36,816 nucleotides of DNA from Pseudoalteromonas sp. Z1A8 (GCF_011378855.1 NZ_WTLB01000041.1:1-36816), one strand, 5' to 3'. Counted from the stretch's first letter, positions 9,766 to 18,412 are shown. Notes: generated by a model from the letters alone, not told the origin. Numbers and translations are program-made.

Positions 9766-10062
9766 ATGACATTATCAAACAAACAAAAGCAGTTTTTAAA
9801 AGGTCAGGCACATAGCCTTAAGCCTGTAGTTTTACTAGGTTCTAACGGTTTAACCGAAGGCGTAGTAGTAGAAATTCAAAGTGCATTAGAAATTCACGAA
9901 TTAATCAAAGTTAAAGTTCCAACTGACGATCGTGAAACAAAAGCATTAATTTTTGAAGCAATCGTACGTGAAACTGGTGCGACTAAGCTACAAACGATAG
10001 GTCACACTATTGTGCTTTATCGTCAAAGCGTTGAGAAAAAAATACATTTACCGCGTAACTAA
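9766..10062 (+). CDS. yhbY: YhbY family ribosome-associated RNA-binding protein (CRM domain)
   Basis: A 98-residue single-CRM-domain protein. The family binds pre-50S ribosomal particles and takes part in large-subunit assembly. The start MTLSNKQKQFLKGQAHSLKP and the GxxG-type loop LLGSNGLTEGVV are characteristic, followed by HELIKVKVP and a C-terminal QTIGHTIVLYR strand. It is transcribed away from rlmE, its normal neighbour in gammaproteobacteria, with the promoters of both packed in an 88-base gap. A bidirectional terminator follows. Confidence 0.95.
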   Translation: MTLSNKQKQFLKGQAHSLKPVVLLGSNGLTEGVVVEIQSALEIHELIKVKVPTDDRETKALIFEAIVRETGATKLQTIGHTIVLYRQSVEKKIHLPRN

Positions 10063-10095
10063 TTATTCCTGTTAAAGGATTTAGTGCGTTTAAAT

Positions 10096-10126
10096 TAAAA
10101 AAACCAGCTTAATGCTGGTTTTTTAT
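10096..10126. terminator. Bidirectional terminator between yhbY and the histidine phosphatase gene
   Basis: The inverted repeat AAAACCAGC-TTAAT-GCTGGTTTT has A on one side and T on the other, so it can act for both convergent genes. It is 34 bases past the yhbY stop and about 17 bases from the stop of the opposing gene. Confidence 0.85.
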
Positions 10127-10142
10127 TATTTAACATTTTAAA

Positions 10143-10646
10143 TCAAAAACTCATTTTATGATGGGTTACATCATATTCGCTACCATTACTACTGCGCTTC
10201 TTATTCAATATAAAGTACTGAGAAAATTGTGTTTCACTCATTGCTGGCACTTTTTCATTCGAAAGTAGCTCGGCTAGTTGCGGTGTTGTATTACTGTGCC
10301 CAATAACAACAACTACACCTTTTAGTTTTAGTAACTCATTTTTTAAATCACTTAGCTTACCTGCGTTATACACATTTATTTTGGTATTAAAATGTGCCTG
10401 CAAAGGTGCGGCTGTTTGCAACGTGCGTTTATAGTTGCTGCTAAAAAGATGTATATTTTGATGTTCTTTAAACAACGTAACTAAATTATTTGCACGTGCC
10501 TTCCCCTCTTCTGAAAGCGCTGGATTTTTACCCGTTAACTTTTCGCTATGACGAAACAAATATATCTCATCAGGTGCTGCAAACACTAAACTACAATTGA
10601 ATGACATGATTAAAAAAGTGATTGCTAATATTATTTTATTCTTCAT
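10143..10646 (-). CDS. Secreted histidine phosphatase family protein
   Basis: A 167-residue protein with a signal peptide (about 1-23, MKNKIILAITFLIMSF then VFA) and a compact histidine-phosphatase fold resembling SixA. The phospho-accepting His is His33 in FRHSEK (the usual RHG is RHS here). Arg74 in YKRTLQTA and His117 in VIGHSNT complete the phosphate pocket. The substrate is unknown; an extracytoplasmic location argues against a role in HPt dephosphorylation like SixA. The start overlaps the stop of the serine hydrolase gene upstream (ATGA), so the two are translationally coupled and probably act in one process. Confidence 0.82.
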   Translation of the reverse strand: MKNKIILAITFLIMSFNCSLVFAAPDEIYLFRHSEKLTGKNPALSEEGKARANNLVTLFKEHQNIHLFSSNYKRTLQTAAPLQAHFNTKINVYNAGKLSDLKNELLKLKGVVVVIGHSNTTPQLAELLSNEKVPAMSETQFSQYFILNKKRSSNGSEYDVTHHKMSF

Positions 10647-11797
10647 ATTTTTTCACCTCGTTTGTATTCTAATAGCCTGTCGATAAATTCAGTCGTTAGC
10701 TCATTGATTACGCCGGTTTCAGCATTAACTATTAAGCTAAAACCAATATTCAAGTGAGGAAATACAACCACATCACTTCTGTACCCCTGAACCCAACCAC
10801 TATGATAATAAAGCGTTTCATCGGCATAGTTATAAACACGCCAACCTAAACCGTAATAGGCTTCATTAAGGTGTTTTTTCCACACCCTGCGATACATTTC
10901 TTTTTTTGTGTGAGTGTATGGGCGTGTTTGTTTTGCCAATGTATCTAATGACAAAACATCAGGATATTGCCCTAACTGCGCTTTTAACCAAATAGCCATA
11001 TCACTTGCGCTCGCATTTACACCGGCTGCTGGGCTCACTTTATAGTAATTTTTTTTAAGCTTAGCGCTATACCAACGTTTTTTACCACGCACATGCGGTA
11101 GCGCGTAATTTTTGTCATTCGTCATTGATTCAAAGCCTAAGCTGGCATCACTCATTTTTAAAGGCTCAAAAATAGCTTCTCGTAACCACTGTCCGTAACC
11201 TTTATCGGTGCTTTGTAATATTACATCACCTATAAGGCTAAACATTACGTTTTGATAGCCATAGCACTCACCTGGTTTGCAAATAGGTTTAACGCTAAGT
11301 AACTTTTCGACAATTCCGGGGTAATCCATACGAGACTCAATTAAATTATCGTATGCATTAGGCACTAACCCGCTTGAATGGCTTAAAAGATGAAACACCT
11401 TTAAATTATCTTGATAAACAGTCCCTTTAAAATCAGTTATGTATTCGCTAACAGCTTTGTCTAATTCAAGTAAACCATCACTGGCTAATTTAGCTGATAA
11501 CGAACCTGCAAATGTCTTCGAAACAGACGCGAGTCTAAACCGAGTATGCTTATTAACTTTTTGCCCGCTGCGTGTTTTAGTAACACCCATAGTGTGGATG
11601 TAATCAGAGTTGTTTATATTCACAATCGAAAGGGCTGCACCGGGTATACCTTTACTTTTTAATTTTTTTTGTGCGTAACGGCCGTACTTTTTTACAAATG
11701 CATCCCAATCAGGATCTGCTTTTGCTGCAAAACTCACAGAGCTAAACAACAAACACAAAGCAGATAGGCAATACAATAAAGAGTTGAGATACTTCAT
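10643..11797 (-). CDS. Secreted serine hydrolase of the beta-lactamase/class C family
   Basis: A 384-residue protein with a signal peptide (about 1-24) and the penicillin-binding fold of class C beta-lactamases, D-alanyl-D-alanine carboxypeptidases and esterases. The active-site motif SxxK is S91-V-S-K94 (LASVSKTFAG), the second motif is Y181-Q-N183 and the third is H332-S-G in place of KTG. The HSG form is common in the carboxypeptidase/esterase branch rather than in true AmpC enzymes, so antibiotic resistance should not be assumed. It is the first gene of a two-gene unit with a secreted histidine phosphatase. The substrate is unknown. Confidence 0.86.
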   Translation of the reverse strand: MKYLNSLLYCLSALCLLFSSVSFAAKADPDWDAFVKKYGRYAQKKLKSKGIPGAALSIVNINNSDYIHTMGVTKTRSGQKVNKHTRFRLASVSKTFAGSLSAKLASDGLLELDKAVSEYITDFKGTVYQDNLKVFHLLSHSSGLVPNAYDNLIESRMDYPGIVEKLLSVKPICKPGECYGYQNVMFSLIGDVILQSTDKGYGQWLREAIFEPLKMSDASLGFESMTNDKNYALPHVRGKKRWYSAKLKKNYYKVSPAAGVNASASDMAIWLKAQLGQYPDVLSLDTLAKQTRPYTHTKKEMYRRVWKKHLNEAYYGLGWRVYNYADETLYYHSGWVQGYRSDVVVFPHLNIGFSLIVNAETGVINELTTEFIDRLLEYKRGEKI

Positions 11798-11909
11798 TTT
11801 TATAAATTTTATCTTTTTAACTACATCTGCGCAGATAATATCATGAAGTTTTGTTTGTACTAACGTACAATACGACGATTATTTGGTTTTAAGCGAGTGT
11901 TTAGTACTT

Positions 11910-12713
11910 ATGCGTTTTTTAGTTGTGTCACTTTTTATTTTATTATCAACTGGTTGTGCTATTACAAAGCAACCGGCCGAACCACTGGCCATGCCATTAA
12001 AGCCAACATTAAAAAGTCAGACCTATCAACTTGAGTACACCACAGAGCACTCATCTCCAAAAGTTAAATCGGTTCAACTTCCTGCACATAAAGTAGTTAG
12101 AAACCAAACAGTAAAAATTATTACCGGTAAGGCAAGCGTAACCGATAAACTTCTATCGCAAATTAGCCAAGCTCTTAACGACAAACAGCTAAAAGTAACA
12201 ACTAAAAATAACAGCGACTATACACTTACTATTCAACAACTTGACTTAACTTTCACAGACGATACCAAGTACGCAATAAAGCAACCAGAGAACCCTTTTC
12301 CCTTATACTCAAATATTGCACAGCAATATCCAACCCAGCAGTGCGCTGCAATATTTGCACAAGTTAGTATGCGTCTTACACACAAAGCGTCGGGTGATGT
12401 TGTTTGGTTTGCTAAATCCTCTATCGACAGTGCAAGTTTTCATCGTGAACCACTAATTTACAATTTCACTGAAGAGCAAAAAATAACAAATGAGCTTGAG
12501 GTTGTTGCTTTTGTTCATCAGCAAAACACTGATGAAGCTCGTATTGAAAGACTTGGCAAAGATATTCAAATTCCTCAGTACAAAACATTGTCAAAACTAT
12601 CTAGCCTTACCAAACTTAGCGGTCCATGTAACAGAACAGAAGTAAGCGCATTAACACCTATGATGCAGTTTTACCTAAGCAGTATATTAATCGATAAAAT
12701 TAAAGTTCAGTAG
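11910..12713 (+). CDS. Uncharacterised lipoprotein
   Basis: A 267-residue protein that I do not recognise. From the ATG at 11910 it starts MRFLVVSLFILLSTGC, a clear lipobox (LSTGC) with the modified Cys at residue 16. Residue 17 is Ala, so outer-membrane sorting by Lol is likely. An in-frame start nine codons earlier would spoil the signal, so it is rejected. The mature part is mixed alpha/beta with a stretch (ITGKASVTDKLLSQISQALN) reminiscent of small lipoproteins with a repeated beta-alpha unit, and two Cys (QQCAAIF and GPCNRTE) that could pair. It is divergent from the serine hydrolase and about 105 bases before the first MipA cassette. Confidence 0.75.
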   Translation: MRFLVVSLFILLSTGCAITKQPAEPLAMPLKPTLKSQTYQLEYTTEHSSPKVKSVQLPAHKVVRNQTVKIITGKASVTDKLLSQISQALNDKQLKVTTKNNSDYTLTIQQLDLTFTDDTKYAIKQPENPFPLYSNIAQQYPTQQCAAIFAQVSMRLTHKASGDVVWFAKSSIDSASFHREPLIYNFTEEQKITNELEVVAFVHQQNTDEARIERLGKDIQIPQYKTLSKLSSLTKLSGPCNRTEVSALTPMMQFYLSSILIDKIKVQ

Positions 12714-12818
12714 GTTTTAGCCAGCTTGCGCTTACACTTACTACATTTTTTTACAGATTAAAGGAACGAATTAACAATATACTACGCTTAATAACAAATA
12801 ATAATTAGGCCCTTAGGG

Positions 12819-13676
12819 ATGAGAAACGCTTTGCTTAACCATACTTTACTGAGCATAACACTGCTTTTTTGCTGCATTTTTAGCACATCGAGTATGGCAA
12901 GTAACCGCTATTATGCAGATAATACGTTAGAGCCAACTCAAGGTTTTGCGTGGGACTGGAGTGCAGGCGCGGGCTTTTATATTGAAGACTCTTACCTTGT
13001 TGGTATCGAATCTTACGATAAAGGCACTGAAATCGACTTAAGCCTTGCTGTTTCCTACGATAAATTTTATCTTGATTTCGATCACAATCAACTCAGTGGC
13101 GGCCTTGTAATAGGCTACAGTCTTATAGATAAATTTGATTGGGGCCTAGATATATTAGGCACAAATACTCAAGCTGGATTCGACGAAAAAGGCCTAGGAT
13201 TTTATAACCATGGTGTTATAAGAGAACTCCAAGGTATAAAAAAACGTAATTACGACTTTGACGTTGGCCTTCGACTTTCTCGTCGATTTGAAAACTCACA
13301 GTTCTCTTTTGAATACCTTCATGATGTATCTGGCGCGCACAATGGCTGGGTTATAAACAGCTTTTTTAGTCATATTTTGCCATGGCGAAACTGGGAGTTT
13401 AGATCAGGTGTTGGTTTAAGCGCCTACTCTGCTGACTTTACCAATTATTATTTTGGTATTGATAGCGATGAAGCCACCAGCCTTCGCCCGGTTTATAGCA
13501 GCAATGCCAGTACTAGTATTATTTTTGAGTTCCATGCTGAGTACCCAATAAGCCAAGATTGGGTGTTTTTATCCGGCTGGCTTACAACATGGTTTTCAAA
13601 AGAGATTGACGACAGTCCAATTATTTCCCAGGGATATCAACACAAAGCCAAGGTAGGCCTACGTTATGTATTTTAG
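12819..13676 (+). CDS. MipA/OmpV family outer-membrane protein (cassette 1)
   Basis: A 285-residue protein with a signal peptide (about 1-27, ending SSMASN) and a beta-rich body of alternating aromatic/polar strands that ends in Phe (KVGLRYVF), the outer-membrane beta-barrel signature. Features of MipA/OmpV include the early WSAGAGFYIEDSYLVG strand, FEYLHDVSGAHNG in the middle and the final barrel strands. MipA in E. coli is linked to the peptidoglycan machinery and OmpV in Vibrio is an immunogenic barrel; the exact role here is unknown. It heads a four-gene unit and overlaps the next gene by 11 bases. A paralogue is at 24043-24918. Confidence 0.82.
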   Translation: MRNALLNHTLLSITLLFCCIFSTSSMASNRYYADNTLEPTQGFAWDWSAGAGFYIEDSYLVGIESYDKGTEIDLSLAVSYDKFYLDFDHNQLSGGLVIGYSLIDKFDWGLDILGTNTQAGFDEKGLGFYNHGVIRELQGIKKRNYDFDVGLRLSRRFENSQFSFEYLHDVSGAHNGWVINSFFSHILPWRNWEFRSGVGLSAYSADFTNYYFGIDSDEATSLRPVYSSNASTSIIFEFHAEYPISQDWVFLSGWLTTWFSKEIDDSPIISQGYQHKAKVGLRYVF

Positions 13677-14049
13677 ATGGATCTGTGTATTACTGATCTT
13701 CCCCAGTACCTTTACTGTTAAAGCGCAGGAGCCTCCTGAGGCACTCATCGCACTACCCGACACCTGCGTTGCACTGCGCGAAGGGCGAAATTGCTATGCC
13801 GATGTTACGCTTACATGGGAGCAACCGACTATTGGTAATTACTGCCTACGTGACGCCACCTCAAAGTACATAATGCAATGTTGGCTCAAGCAACAGAGCG
13901 GTACCTTTAATTATGCATTTGATTCACAGCAAAGTATTTCGTTTGAACTATTTGATAGCAATACGTCTAAAATAATAAGTATTGCCGAAGTAAAACTTCA
14001 ATGGGTATATCAAAACAGGCAAAAAAAGCGCCGCTGGCGACTATTTTAA
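13666..14049 (+). CDS. DUF3019-like small secreted protein (cassette 1)
   Basis: A 127-residue protein with a signal peptide (about 1-20, ending VKA). The mature part has four Cys at 34, 43, 60 and 72 (DTCVAL, NCYADV, NYCLRD, QCWLKQ) followed by SGTFNYAF. It closes with a very basic tail, NRQKKRRWRLF. All four Cys and the SGxFNY motif recur in the paralogue at 23661-24041, so two disulfides are likely. I assign it to DUF3019 by recall of that family, known mainly from marine gammaproteobacteria. The gene overlaps the MipA gene by 11 bases and lies 24 bases before the response regulator, so a signalling role is suggested by position only. Confidence 0.75.
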   Translation: MYFRWICVLLIFPSTFTVKAQEPPEALIALPDTCVALREGRNCYADVTLTWEQPTIGNYCLRDATSKYIMQCWLKQQSGTFNYAFDSQQSISFELFDSNTSKIISIAEVKLQWVYQNRQKKRRWRLF

Positions 14050-14073
14050 TACCAATAGCATTAAGGATATTTT

Positions 14074-14778
14074 ATGGATAACTACGGCACTATTTTACTT
14101 GTTGAAGACGATGTATCACTTGCTCAATGGGTTGCTGAATATTTAACAGAGCAAGGCTATACAACGCATGTTTGTCATCGAGGTGACGAAGTTGTTAGCC
14201 AGGTAAAAACGTTAAACCCAAATATTGTGCTCCTTGATATTATGCTACCGGGGCAAGATGGCATAAGCGTATGTAGAGAGCTTCGTAGTTTTTATAATTC
14301 GCCTATCATAATGCTTACTGCTCGCGATGAAGAAATGGATGAAGTCATTGGTTTAGAAGTAGGTGCAAGCGACTACATAATGAAACCTGTGCGTCCTCGT
14401 GCATTACTAGCGCGTATAAAAGCGGCCCTGCGTCAAAATAATGAATCTAATACCCCACACGTTAACGAAAGTGTTATTCAAGTTGGTTCGCTTAGTATTG
14501 ATACCGAGTCTCGTAATGTAAAACTTAACGAGCAAGACATAAATATATCAAGCGCTGAGTATTTACTGCTTCATTATCTTGCGAGCAATGCGGGCCAAGT
14601 GGTCTCTCGTGATGCTGTATTTAAAGCAACCAAAGGTAGAGAATACGACGGACTTGATAGAAGTGTTGATGTACTTATTTCTGCACTTCGTAAAAAGTTT
14701 AATGATGATCCACAAAATCCAGAAAAGATTAAAACTATTTGGGGTCGTGGATATTTACTTGTTTCTACTGCGTGGTAA
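14074..14778 (+). CDS. OmpR/PhoB-family response regulator (cassette 1)
   Basis: A 234-residue two-domain regulator. The receiver domain (1-120) has the acidic pair Asp12-Asp13 (VEDD), the phospho-acceptor Asp55 (VLLDIMLPG), Thr82 region (IMLTARDEE) and Lys in IMKPVRPR. The DNA-binding winged helix (about 135-232) has VSRDAVFKATKGREYDGLDR and RGYLLV. It is nearest in style to RstA-type regulators. It sits 24 bases after the DUF3019 gene and 19 bases before its cognate kinase. Likely targets include its own cassette. Confidence 0.93.
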   Translation: MDNYGTILLVEDDVSLAQWVAEYLTEQGYTTHVCHRGDEVVSQVKTLNPNIVLLDIMLPGQDGISVCRELRSFYNSPIIMLTARDEEMDEVIGLEVGASDYIMKPVRPRALLARIKAALRQNNESNTPHVNESVIQVGSLSIDTESRNVKLNEQDINISSAEYLLLHYLASNAGQVVSRDAVFKATKGREYDGLDRSVDVLISALRKKFNDDPQNPEKIKTIWGRGYLLVSTAW

Positions 14779-14797
14779 TAAAGTGATGAATCAATAA

Positions 14798-16090
14798 ATG
14801 AAAAAGTTTTATATATCGCTTCTTGGCAGTGCGCTTTTATCTATTGTGGTATTAGGCTGGCTTATTGATGCCTTTAGTCAGCAGGCGCACACTCCACAAG
14901 ATGAATTTAGCCAGCAAAGTAAAATGATCACGGGTTTTAGCAAGCAGTTAGCTAATATACCCACATCTGAGCGCAGCGATTACGTAAAACAACTGGCGCT
15001 AGAGTTTGATATTTTAATTGATTACAAGCCAAATGAATCACTTGCTTTACCACCATCTTTATTATTACAAATGCATACACCGGGTGGACTGATTTTAGAA
15101 GATCAGCAGGGCTTTTATATGCTTTATAGCAGCGCCGTTTTAAACCCTTTTCATTTATCAATGCGTTTAGACAAAATAGTTGATATCGAGCAGCATAATG
15201 ACATTGTACTTACCCTGCTATTTTACGCAGGCTTATGTGTCTTTATGGGGTTTATTATTGCGCCCTTAGCAAAACGATTAACTGTGTTAAACGAAGCCGC
15301 TAAAAAGTTTGCCTCAGGTAATGTTCAAGCCCGAATAAAAGTATCGCACTTTACCTATATAAAAGATGTAGAGCTTACCTTTAACCGCATGGCTAGCCAA
15401 ATCGAGAAACTTGTTGCCGAAAACAAACTGATGGCCTCAAGCTTATCTCATGACATACGCACCCCTATTGCGTGTCTACGTTTTGGTTTAGATGCCGCAT
15501 TAGATAGTCACAATGAGCAAAAAATAAAACAGTATTTAATGCGTATGGAAAATGATTTAGATCATATGGAATCTATGCTTAGTAGTTATTTAGCATTTGC
15601 CACACTTGAGCAAAACGCCAACAAGCTCACTTATTCTTCAACAAATATTAAACTCTATTTAGAAGATATTTTGATACAGCTTGCCCCTAAGCTTGAAATG
15701 CAAATGCTTAGCGTACAACTCAATAGCACTGATGAAATAATAAATGCAGATCTTCACTGGCTTGCGCGTGCAATTACTAACTTATTAACTAACGCATGTG
15801 ATTTTGCAAACCAACATATTTACCTCAGTGCAAAGTTACACGAGCAACAGCTTATAATAACGGTAGAAGATGACGGCCCTGGTATCGCTCGAGAAAACTT
15901 TAGTAACGTATTTAGCCCATTTTTTAGAGAAGAAGATCATCGTAACAGAGCCGATAAAAGTTATGGACTTGGTTTAGCTATTGTAGCTAAAGTAGCTGAC
16001 TGGCATCACGGCAGTGTTAAAGTAACTAAAAGTAATCAATTAGGCGGGGCGTGCTTTACCCTTATTATTGCTCAGCACCACAACCCGTAA
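14798..16090 (+). CDS. Sensor histidine kinase (cassette 1)
   Basis: A 430-residue inner-membrane kinase paired with the regulator before it. It has a first membrane segment at about 5-25, a roughly 105-residue periplasmic sensor without a recognisable fold, a second segment at about 136-156, a HAMP linker to about 205, and the HisKA box SSLSHDIRTPIACLRF with phospho-acceptor His218. The HATPase domain has N-box LTNLLTNACDFA, G1 EDDGPGI, and G2 KSYGLGLAIVAKVADWHHG. The His box and GLGLAIV are shared in style with the kinase at 21681-22928. The periplasmic loop is the likely site of contact with the DUF3019 or MipA-type partner. Confidence 0.93.
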   Translation: MKKFYISLLGSALLSIVVLGWLIDAFSQQAHTPQDEFSQQSKMITGFSKQLANIPTSERSDYVKQLALEFDILIDYKPNESLALPPSLLLQMHTPGGLILEDQQGFYMLYSSAVLNPFHLSMRLDKIVDIEQHNDIVLTLLFYAGLCVFMGFIIAPLAKRLTVLNEAAKKFASGNVQARIKVSHFTYIKDVELTFNRMASQIEKLVAENKLMASSLSHDIRTPIACLRFGLDAALDSHNEQKIKQYLMRMENDLDHMESMLSSYLAFATLEQNANKLTYSSTNIKLYLEDILIQLAPKLEMQMLSVQLNSTDEIINADLHWLARAITNLLTNACDFANQHIYLSAKLHEQQLIITVEDDGPGIARENFSNVFSPFFREEDHRNRADKSYGLGLAIVAKVADWHHGSVKVTKSNQLGGACFTLIIAQHHNP

Positions 16091-16294
16091 AACAATTTTT
16101 ACAGACTGTAATTAACAATTATTAAACAAAATCAACTCGTTATTTTAAACGTCTCGATAACAATAATTAAAACTGATAGGTATTACATACACTCTACTTA
16201 TTAAATTGTGCAGTATCAGCAAATAAGCACTTTTTATTTATTTACATTTCCAGTAGATTGTCAGCGCCGTCACACAATAGAGAAGTACAATAAT

Positions 16295-17650
16295 ATGAGC
16301 GCAGTTAGAGGCGAGTTCAGCTCTCGCTTTGGTTTTATTATGGCCGCCGCGGGTTCTGCCGTTGGTTTGGGCAATATTTGGGGATTCCCTACACAAACAG
16401 CCAGTAATGGCGGTGCTGCATTTTTAGTCGCATATTTAGTGCTTGCGTTCTTTTTAGCCTACCCCGCTTTAATGGCTGAGCTGATGATTGGCCGTCATGG
16501 CCAAGCAAATGCGGTTTCATCGCTTCAAAAAATATCTAATAAGCCATGGCAAAAACATTTTGCCTTTATTGTCGGTTTTGGCGGTATTTTATGTGCTGGC
16601 TTTATACTCAGCTTTTACGCCATTGTTGCAGGTTGGATGCTTAGTGCTACAGCTGAGCCCATAGCCACCTTAGTCGGCGCCGACACAGCATCGACATGGC
16701 TAAGCGAGCAATCACTTACTCGAAACATTATATTCACTCTCGTCTTCATCGTACTAACTGTCGCTATTATCAGTAGAGGCGTAGAAAACGGGATTGAAAA
16801 ATGGTCTAAACGATTAATGCCCGCTCTTCTCGGTATTTTATTTGCGCTCATTGCCTACGTAATGACACAAGATGGCGCAATGGAAGGTTTAAAAGCGTAT
16901 TTGGTTCCTGATTTTTCATCTATTTTTGATGCACAGTTATTAGTTAGTGCACTCGGTCAAGCCTTCTTCTCGTTATCGCTTGGTACTAGCGTAATGATTA
17001 TTTACGGCTCGTACATTAGCAAAAAAGAAAACCTTGTTTCTTTAGGTGCTTATGTAACCCTTATTGATGTATTTATAGCTTTTGTAGCGGGTTTACTGAT
17101 TATTCCGGCCATGTATGTAGCACAAGCTCAAGGCGTTGAAATTTTCTCTGCCACAACGGGTAAACTACTCTCTGAAGACACATTAGTGTTTCAAGTACTC
17201 CCTGCTTTATTTGATGGTATGGGCGACGTAGGTTTATTTGTGGGCTTTTCATTTTTTGCGTTAATGAGTATCGCCGCTTTAACATCATCTATCTCAATGC
17301 TAGAAGCGCCTGTTTCATACACTGTGGAACGCTTTGCAATGAAGCGCATTCAAGCTACATGGCTAATCGGCGCAATCATTGCGGTTGTGAGTATTACAAT
17401 TGTATGTAACCTTGGGAGCTTATTTGGTTTAGTGATTACTTTAACTACAAAAGTAGCTCAGCCTTTACTTGGCCTGATGTGCTGTATATTTGTAGGCTGG
17501 ATTTGGTACAGAGGCTCATTACTTAAAGCAATTAAAGAAGGTAATCCTGAGGTCCATAACACCTTGTTTTGGAAAGTATGGCCTTGGTACACTAAGTTTG
17601 TGTGTCCACTTGCTATTGGTATGGTGTTTTTACACTCACTATTAAGCTAA
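16295..17650 (+). CDS. Sodium-dependent transporter, NSS/SNF family
   Basis: A 451-residue inner-membrane symporter with about 11-12 membrane helices and the LeuT fold. The start is typical: SSRFGFIMAAAGSAVGLGNIWG forms helix 1 with its unwound Na+/substrate site. YLVLAFFLAYPALMAELMIG is helix 2. Bacterial members carry amino acids such as tryptophan, tyrosine, leucine or alanine with Na+, but the substrate cannot be read here. The ATG at 16295 is chosen because the upstream in-frame extension lacks family similarity. It follows the kinase after 204 bases with its own likely promoter. Confidence 0.92.
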   Translation: MSAVRGEFSSRFGFIMAAAGSAVGLGNIWGFPTQTASNGGAAFLVAYLVLAFFLAYPALMAELMIGRHGQANAVSSLQKISNKPWQKHFAFIVGFGGILCAGFILSFYAIVAGWMLSATAEPIATLVGADTASTWLSEQSLTRNIIFTLVFIVLTVAIISRGVENGIEKWSKRLMPALLGILFALIAYVMTQDGAMEGLKAYLVPDFSSIFDAQLLVSALGQAFFSLSLGTSVMIIYGSYISKKENLVSLGAYVTLIDVFIAFVAGLLIIPAMYVAQAQGVEIFSATTGKLLSEDTLVFQVLPALFDGMGDVGLFVGFSFFALMSIAALTSSISMLEAPVSYTVERFAMKRIQATWLIGAIIAVVSITIVCNLGSLFGLVITLTTKVAQPLLGLMCCIFVGWIWYRGSLLKAIKEGNPEVHNTLFWKVWPWYTKFVCPLAIGMVFLHSLLS

Positions 17651-17684
17651 ATAATACCTTAACCTTAAAATAGTATTAAATTAA

Positions 17685-17711
17685 AATAGCCCACATTAGT
17701 GGTTTTTTTTA
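17685..17711 (+). terminator. Probable terminator after the NSS transporter gene
   Basis: A short stem CCAC-ATTA-GTGG is followed by eight T, with A residues on the 5' side that can extend the stem. It is 34 bases past the transporter stop. Confidence 0.6.
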
Positions 17712-17730
17712 TAACTCTTAAATTGGATTT

Positions 17731-17891
17731 ATACCAATCTGCTTATATACGGGGTCTATTTAACATTAAGAAAATTACGCTAGAACTAGGCAAAAATTTT
17801 TGTATTTAGTTGTTCTAAATAAAAAATTTTTAACGACGTTATAGTGCAATTTAATTCGTTAAATTGATCAAAGATTTATTCAGGTTGGTAT
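17731..17891. repeat. MITE-like repeat, copy 1 (161 bp)
   Basis: It begins ataccaatctg and ends caggttggtat, 11-bp terminal inverted repeats with one mismatch. A second copy of the same length lies in reverse orientation at 31988-32148; by hand alignment I count about eight differences over 161 bases. There is no coding capacity. Internal inverted parts around tagaacta and tagttgttcta allow a structured RNA. Its last base is the first base (plus strand) of the TAA complement of the acetyltransferase gene, so it abuts that stop codon. Confidence 0.8.
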
Positions 17892-18340
17892 TATTTAGTA
17901 AGTTTTAAAATCATATCCTGATGAGGGATACCGTCTTCTAAATATTCACTTTTATAATCCTCAAAACCAAAAGAGCGGTAAAAATCAAGCAAATAAGTTT
18001 GAGCGCCTATATAAATATCTCGCTCAGGCCAGTGCGCTTTACAGCAGTCTATAGCTTCAGTAATAAGTAAAGTAGCATACCCATTACCACGCGCTCCTTC
18101 ACTCACTAGCACGCGACCTATTGCGCTGTATTGCTCGCTTTTGTCATAACAACGCGCATAAGTTTGCAGTTGCCCATTATCCAATGTATATAAATGCCTT
18201 GTATTTAACGCAATATCTACATCATCAAGTTCAGGGTAAGGACACGCCTGTTCTACAACAAACACATCAATCCGCCCACGCATAATAGTAAAAAGAGTCC
18301 GGGAGTCGAGAGAGTCAAATTGCTCACATTCAAATTGCAT
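17891..18340 (-). CDS. elaA: GNAT acetyltransferase, ElaA family
   Basis: A 149-residue GCN5-type N-acetyltransferase that uses acetyl-CoA; the substrate of ElaA is not known. Family signatures are IDVFVVEQACPYPELDDVD near the start, the acetyl-CoA loop IGRVLVSEGARGNGYATLL, and IGAQTYLLDFYRSFGF with EDGIPHQDM at the end. The ATG at 18340 follows AGGA at nine bases; an in-frame start seven codons earlier is less likely. A MITE-like repeat ends at the stop codon, and a hairpin separates the gene from the Spo0M-like gene upstream. Confidence 0.88.
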   Translation of the reverse strand: MQFECEQFDSLDSRTLFTIMRGRIDVFVVEQACPYPELDDVDIALNTRHLYTLDNGQLQTYARCYDKSEQYSAIGRVLVSEGARGNGYATLLITEAIDCCKAHWPERDIYIGAQTYLLDFYRSFGFEDYKSEYLEDGIPHQDMILKLTK

Positions 18341-18362
18341 ATTATTAAATCCTATAAACAAT

Positions 18363-18384
18363 AAACCCAGCCTAGGCCGGGTTT
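18363..18384 (-). terminator. Hairpin after the Spo0M-like gene
   Basis: AAACCC-a-GCC-TA-GGC-c-GGGTTT is a near-perfect stem between two minus-strand genes, 23 bases before the elaA start. On the minus strand it is followed by TTT-ATT-GTTT, a poor T tract, so termination may be partial and let some transcripts reach elaA. Confidence 0.55.
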
Positions 18385-18412
18385 AATAAAATTATTCATT
18401 TGTTAGTTTATA

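Noticed and set aside
10643..11797. Reading the serine hydrolase as an antibiotic-resistance beta-lactamase
   Set aside because: The third motif is HSG, not KTG, which fits carboxypeptidase/esterase relatives better; there is no adjacent ampR-type regulator.
14050..14073. A taataccaatagcattaag stretch resembling a MITE tip
   Set aside because: Only about ten bases match and there is no matching second end nearby; it is just the short gap before the response regulator.
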